The position numbers and the translations under genes were made by a program. From Candidatus Bathyarchaeota archaeon B23 (GTDB taxonomy: Archaea > Thermoproteota > Bathyarchaeia > TCS64 > B23): 15,772 bases of DNA. The notes beneath the pieces are model-generated. The model was not told the origin of the DNA and did not search any database. It saw only the letters and a list, made by a program, of their open reading frames with translations. The stretch spans positions 1 through 15,772 of the forward strand of contig LUCA01000024.1 of assembly GCA_001593875.1 (NCBI GenBank), written 5' to 3'. This document shows, in pieces, positions 12,213 to 15,772 of this stretch. Each line of letters opens with the position of its first letter. Positions within the stretch are counted from its first letter, which is position 1.

Positions 12213-12652
12213 CACACCTCCCCCTCGTTGAGGATGTATAGGTATCCCTTCTTCTTATCCCTCCACCTCCTCAGCCTCCCCCGCTTCACCAGCCATACCA
12301 GGACGCCGGAGAGGGTGGTCTTGGGGAAGAAGATGGCGTTGGCCTCCATCGCCTCCCTCAGCTCCGACAGCGTCCTGGGGGTCTTACCCCACTCGGTGGA
12401 GAGCAGCGATACGACGGCCTCACTGCACCTGGAGGTCCAGGGGATCCTGGGGTAGTCCCCTCTCACCTCCCTGATCCCCCTCTCCAGGGCGCCAGGGTTA
12501 TCTCTACTCTCCTTCATCCTGAAGGCCTTGGAGACCTTGGAGATGATGCCGCTGAGGTCTTCAAGGGTGGAGAGGACCTCCTCCCGCTCTCCCCCCATCT
12601 CCACCTCCATGTCGCCGATCCTAACCCTCAGACGGAAAGTGGATCGATCCAT
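12212..12652 (-). CDS. Two-domain DNA-binding-like protein with N-terminal strand-rich domain (first gene of pair)
   Basis: The 146-residue protein opens with FRLRVRIGDMEVEMGGEREEVLSTLEDL, which matches the start of the next gene (xxVxI...EVExxG..EEVLxxLE). A basic, less conserved C-terminus follows with a likely helix-turn-helix: CSEAVVSLLSTEW, TLSELREAMEAN, PKTTLSGVLVWLVKRG, LRRWRDKKKGYLYIL. ATG at 12652 was chosen; the frame continues to a GTG at 12709, but that stretch contains the AT-rich promoter elements. A TATA-like site about 26 bases upstream predicts a leaderless transcript. Function unknown. Confidence 0.75.
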   Translation of the reverse strand: MDRSTFRLRVRIGDMEVEMGGEREEVLSTLEDLSGIISKVSKAFRMKESRDNPGALERGIREVRGDYPRIPWTSRCSEAVVSLLSTEWGKTPRTLSELREAMEANAIFFPKTTLSGVLVWLVKRGRLRRWRDKKKGYLYILNEGEV

Positions 12653-12674
12653 GGCGACCACTGAGAACCCCCTC

Positions 12675-12685
12675 GTAATTATTAC
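12675..12685 (-). promoter_or_regulatory. Candidate promoter/operator of the two-gene DNA-binding operon
   Basis: GTAAT-T-ATTAC is a perfect 11-bp palindrome that also reads as a TATA-like TAATAATTA on the minus strand, centred about 27 bases before the ATG at 12652. Other TATA-like sites lie at 12692-12702 and 12713-12720, so the real start site is not certain. A palindrome on the TATA box would suit self-repression. Confidence 0.4.
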
Positions 12686-12805
12686 AGATGCCTCTATAAT
12701 ACTTGCCACGTCTTATATGGGTGGATCCCTCCCTCATGCGGGCCTGAGCAGAGCCAAATTAACCCATTTGAGATCGAGCGTTTATCGAATAAATCAACAA
12801 TTGAG

Positions 12806-12820
12806 CCCCTCGATGAGGGG
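12806..12820 (-). terminator. Hairpin downstream of gatE, candidate terminator
   Basis: CCCCTC-GAT-GAGGGG forms a perfect 6-bp GC-rich stem with a 3-base loop. On the minus strand it lies 55 bases after the gatE stop and is followed by a T-rich stretch (TTGTTGATTTATT). This would suit the end of the gatD-gatE transcript, though archaeal termination rarely needs a hairpin. Confidence 0.3.
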
Positions 12821-12874
12821 GATTAAACCAGTTTTGAATCGATAGCCCCCGGCGATTATAAAGGGTTCATCGTA

Positions 12875-14788
12875 TTAGGGGGTAGACCCCTCCACCCGCT
12901 CCCTTAAGACCTCCCTGAGGATTCTTTGGACCTCCGCCGGGTTGGCTCTACCCCGCACCTCCGCCATCACCCTCCCCATCAGGGGGCCGAAGGCCTTCTC
13001 CCCCCTCGCCTCGATGAGGCCCCTATTCTCCTCGATCTTCCTGAGGATGAGGCCCCTCAGCTCCTCTATGGATAGGAGCTCCAGCCCCAGCTCCCTCAGG
13101 GCGTCCCTAGGCGAGGCCTCCGGGTGATCCACGAGCCATGTGAGGACGTCGGGTATCGCCTCCTTCATCATCGCCCCCTCCTCGATGAGCCCGAAGACCT
13201 CCCTCAGGGCCTCGTCGCCGACCCTCTCAACCCTCACCCCCTCCCTGGAGAGGCTCTTAAGGGTCTCCGTCAGGGTGACGGCCATCAGCGTCGGCGAGAC
13301 CTCCAGGCCTTGGGCCAGCTCCTCGAAGAGGGATGCGTAGTCGGAGTCGATGACCTGCCGGGCCAGCTTCTCGTTCAGCCCATACTCCTCCATGAAACGC
13401 CTCAGCTTCTCCTCGGGCATCTCGGGCAGCCTCTCCCTAAGCCTCCCAAGACGCTCCTCCGTGATGGGTGTCGAGATCACATCCGTCTCGGGATACATCC
13501 TCGCAGGGCCAGGCCTAGGCCTGGTGTAATGCGTAGTCCCATCGGGGTTGGCGGCCCTCGTCTCGCTGGGCACCCCCTCTAGGGCCTCCAGGGCCCTCTC
13601 CAAGACGGCCCTCAGGGCCCTCCTACACCGCTCGGCCTCGCCGGCGACGAGGATGACGGCATCCCCAGGCCCCGCTCCCACCCGCTCCCTCAGGGCCTCC
13701 ACCTCCTCCTCGGTGATGTCGTAGCCCGGCAGCTCATCCGTATGGAGTATCCCCTCAACGCCCCCCCAGAACTTCGCCCTATCCGCCATCTCGGTTCCGA
13801 GCCTCCTCCCCGGGCAGAGCTCCCTGCCGAGGAGGCCGCCGAACCTCGGCAGCCTGAGGGCGTAGATGCGCCCCTTACGCTTCAGCTCCCTCCTGAGGAT
13901 TCGACATCGGCTCCCCCTGAAGAGCTCCGAGACATCCAGGGGCTCCAGGCCCTCCAGCTCTGAGGGCTCTAGGCCTCGCCGCCTCAGCTCCTCGGCGATC
14001 TCCAGCAGCCTCAGCTGTCTTAGGGCCTCGTATTCGATGACCTTGGAGACGAGGTCGAGCTCCTGGACGCCCTTGATCTCTATGAGGGCTCCCCCCTCGA
14101 TGGAGATGTTGAGGTCCTGCCTTATGGTTCCCAGCCCCCTCTGCACCCGCCCCGTGGCCCTGAGGATTCGCCCTATGGCGTGGGCCACCCTCCTCGCCTC
14201 CTCGGGCGACCTGATCTCGGGGGCCGTCGTCACCTCTATGAGGGGGATGCCCAATCTATCGATGCGGTATCGGACGACGCCCCCCTCCTCGGCGATCTTC
14301 CTCGCCGCATCCTCCTCCAGGCAGATCTGCTCCAGGTGGTAGCGCTTACCCTCCACCTCTATGGCGCCTCCGAGGGCGACGACGCAGGTCCTCTGGAACC
14401 CCGTCGTGTTGGAGCCGTCGACGACGATCTTCCGCATCACGTGGACCTCATCGACGGGTTGGGCCTCCACCATGAGGGCGAAGGTGAGGCAGATGTCCAG
14501 GGCCTCATCGTTCAGGGGCCCCGGCGGCTCCTCGTCCATCTCGACGAGGCAGTCGGTCTCCCTGCTGGCCTCGTAGACGATGGTCTTCCCCTTGAGGAAC
14601 TCGAAGAGGGCTGCGGGGTCCACCTCCCCCAGCTCGCTCTGGCTGGGCCTAAGCCTCCTGACGAAGGTGTATTCGGGCTCCTCCCTGAACAGCCTTGGAG
14701 GGCAGTGGCAGAAGAGCTTATGCCTGGTGTCCAGCTCCTGGTGGACCTCCAGGCCCACCTTCAGGCCGATGGCCTCATAGTCGATCAA
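12875..14788 (-). CDS. gatE: Glu-tRNA(Gln) amidotransferase subunit E
   Basis: A 637-residue protein, normal for GatE, which phosphorylates the glutamate on mischarged Glu-tRNA(Gln) and uses ammonia from GatD to make Gln-tRNA(Gln). Family marks are GLEVHQELDT (12-21), FCHCPP with C27 and C29, RKIVVDGSNTTGFQRT (119-133), GTIRQDLNIS (220-229) and EIKGVQELD (237-245). The GatE-specific GAD insertion follows at about 275-400, then RMYPETDV and a helical tRNA-binding C-terminus. The start is TTG at 14788, overlapping the gatD stop by 4 bases. Its presence implies the organism makes Gln-tRNA by transamidation rather than by a glutaminyl-tRNA synthetase. Confidence 0.96.
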   Translation of the reverse strand: MIDYEAIGLKVGLEVHQELDTRHKLFCHCPPRLFREEPEYTFVRRLRPSQSELGEVDPAALFEFLKGKTIVYEASRETDCLVEMDEEPPGPLNDEALDICLTFALMVEAQPVDEVHVMRKIVVDGSNTTGFQRTCVVALGGAIEVEGKRYHLEQICLEEDAARKIAEEGGVVRYRIDRLGIPLIEVTTAPEIRSPEEARRVAHAIGRILRATGRVQRGLGTIRQDLNISIEGGALIEIKGVQELDLVSKVIEYEALRQLRLLEIAEELRRRGLEPSELEGLEPLDVSELFRGSRCRILRRELKRKGRIYALRLPRFGGLLGRELCPGRRLGTEMADRAKFWGGVEGILHTDELPGYDITEEEVEALRERVGAGPGDAVILVAGEAERCRRALRAVLERALEALEGVPSETRAANPDGTTHYTRPRPGPARMYPETDVISTPITEERLGRLRERLPEMPEEKLRRFMEEYGLNEKLARQVIDSDYASLFEELAQGLEVSPTLMAVTLTETLKSLSREGVRVERVGDEALREVFGLIEEGAMMKEAIPDVLTWLVDHPEASPRDALRELGLELLSIEELRGLILRKIEENRGLIEARGEKAFGPLMGRVMAEVRGRANPAEVQRILREVLRERVEGSTP

Positions 14789-15772
14789 GCCCTCACCTCC
14801 TCGTAGAGGGTCCTATCCGAGTATTCGCCGGCGACGTTCCTCCTCATCAGCTCCAAGGCCTCCTCCCTCGATGAGGCCTCGCCGAGGGCCCACATCAGCT
14901 TCACCAGCGCCGTCTCCGGCAGCATATCCCCCAGGGGCTCGACGCCGATCCGCTGGAGCTCCCTCCCGGTGGTGTAGACGTTCATATTCACCCTCCCCCA
15001 GAGGCATTGGGAGGTCATACAGACGATGAGTCCCTCCTCCACCGCCCTCCTCAGGGCCCCATAACATCTGGAGCTGACGTGCCCCAGGCCGGTTCCCTCC
15101 AGGATGATGCCCCTATAGCCCTCGTCTACGAGCCAGTCTATGAGAGCGGGATTGAAGCCCGGATGGAACTTGATGAGGGCGACCCGCTCATCGAAGCTGC
15201 CCCTCACCTCCAGCTCCCCCTCGCCTCGGGGCCTATAATCCCCGGAGATCACCTCCACCCGCCCCTTGACGACCCTCGCCAGGGGCCTGGCGTTCACGGA
15301 CCTGAAGGCATATCGGCCGCTGGTGTGGCACTTCCTCACCTTCGTCCCCCTATGTAGAGCGATGCTGGTGTCCGATGTGGTCTCATGCATCGCCACCACG
15401 ACCTCCGCGAAGGGCGCGTAGGCGGCGGCCGTCACGGCCCCTAAGAGGTTTGTCGCCGCATCTGAGCTGGGCCTGTCGGAGCTCCTCTGGGAGCCGACGA
15501 AGACGACGGGGACCGGGAGGCCTCGGAGGGCGAAGCTGAGGGCTGCGGCCGAGTAGCCCATGGTGTCGGTTCCATGGGTGATGACGACGCCCTGGGCTCC
15601 CGCCTTGATCTTCTCGGCCACCCTCTCCGCCATCCCCGTCCAGTGTTCAGCCCCTATGTTCTCGCTGAAGAGGCTGTAGAGGATGTCGGCGTCGACGGTT
15701 GCGAAGTCGGCCAGCTCGGGGACTATGCTGAGGAGGTCTCTCGAGGAGATGGCGGCGTGGACCCCTCCGGTG
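14785..15772 (-). CDS. gatD: Glu-tRNA(Gln) amidotransferase subunit D (5' end outside the window)
   Basis: The frame is open to the window edge, giving the last 328 residues of about 430. It opens with TGGVHAAISSRDLLSIVPEL, which in GatD follows the catalytic-threonine loop, so the N-terminal domain and first catalytic threonine are outside. Visible asparaginase-type residues are HGTDTM (fragment residues 66-71, T68 and D69), SQRSSDRPSSDAA, and ALIKFHPGFNP with the catalytic lysine (K201 of the fragment). GatD releases ammonia from glutamine or asparagine and passes it to GatE. A start at 15633 would drop conserved sequence, so it is not the real start. The gene is coupled to gatE by overlap. 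Confidence 0.96.
   Translation of the reverse strand, partial: TGGVHAAISSRDLLSIVPELADFATVDADILYSLFSENIGAEHWTGMAERVAEKIKAGAQGVVITHGTDTMGYSAAALSFALRGLPVPVVFVGSQRSSDRPSSDAATNLLGAVTAAAYAPFAEVVVAMHETTSDTSIALHRGTKVRKCHTSGRYAFRSVNARPLARVVKGRVEVISGDYRPRGEGELEVRGSFDERVALIKFHPGFNPALIDWLVDEGYRGIILEGTGLGHVSSRCYGALRRAVEEGLIVCMTSQCLWGRVNMNVYTTGRELQRIGVEPLGDMLPETALVKLMWALGEASSREEALELMRRNVAGEYSDRTLYEEVRA

Noticed and set aside
12528..12845. Plus-strand open frame running from the DNA-binding gene into the gap before gatE
   Set aside because: Half of it is opposite a real gene, the rest is intergenic with TATA-like and hairpin sequence, and the translation looks random.
12710..12874. Possible tRNA gene in the gap before gatE
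   Set aside because: No T-loop sequence of the GGTTCRAATCC kind and no cloverleaf pairing could be found on either strand.

Overview
This window looks like thermophilic archaeal chromosome, most probably from the TACK side of the tree. It carries a TATA-binding protein next to what reads as a TFE-beta (RPC34/RPC39-like) subunit, the archaeal amidotransferase pair GatD/GatE, a HerA/NurA pair, an aKMT-type protein-lysine methyltransferase and an ER-type signal peptidase. Coding DNA is GC-rich and uses AGG heavily for arginine. GTG and TTG starts are common, genes overlap or nearly touch, and several promoters are placed for leaderless or short-leader transcripts. I cannot name a genus.

Layout. 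(1) Positions 1-2179, + strand: the end of a group 3b [NiFe] hydrogenase operon, with gamma (partial), delta and alpha subunits, probably NAD(P)-linked hydrogen metabolism in the cytoplasm. (2) 2176-4428, - strand: a four-gene operon read as unknown 11-kDa protein, TBP, TFE-beta-like protein, signal peptidase with a long membrane extension. It meets the hydrogenase operon tail to tail with overlapping stop codons. (3) 4430-5134: an AT-rich island with one small PD-(D/E)XK nuclease-like gene, foreign in composition. (4) 5135-5755, - strand: an open reading frame matching only the C-terminal part of a formate dehydrogenase/molybdopterin oxidoreductase, probably a remnant. (5) 5863-7553: aKMT-like methyltransferase, Nudix hydrolase, and a DUF166 protein, the last two divergent from a near-palindromic shared promoter.

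(6) 7567-10109, - strand: NurA then HerA, overlapping, which together would form a DNA end-resection motor and nuclease. Several catalytic positions look non-standard. (7) 10308-11686, + strand: five consecutive small winged-helix genes, tightly packed and mostly overlapping, divergent from NurA-HerA. The last four look like a duplicated two-gene unit (A-B-A'-B'). (8) 11745-12652, - strand: two overlapping genes sharing an N-terminal strand-rich domain, both with helix-turn-helix-like C-termini. (9) 12875 to the right edge, - strand: gatE and gatD (5' end of gatD outside the window), making Gln-tRNA(Gln) from Glu-tRNA(Gln).

The part most likely to be undescribed is 7567-12652. A variant NurA-HerA pair faces an operon of five paralogous winged-helix proteins across a 190-bp AT-rich control region holding two opposed TATA boxes, a 17-bp inverted repeat and a 20-bp-spaced direct repeat. 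A second two-gene operon of DNA-binding-like proteins lies just beyond. The second point of interest is the operon joining TBP, TFE-beta and an unrecognised small protein.
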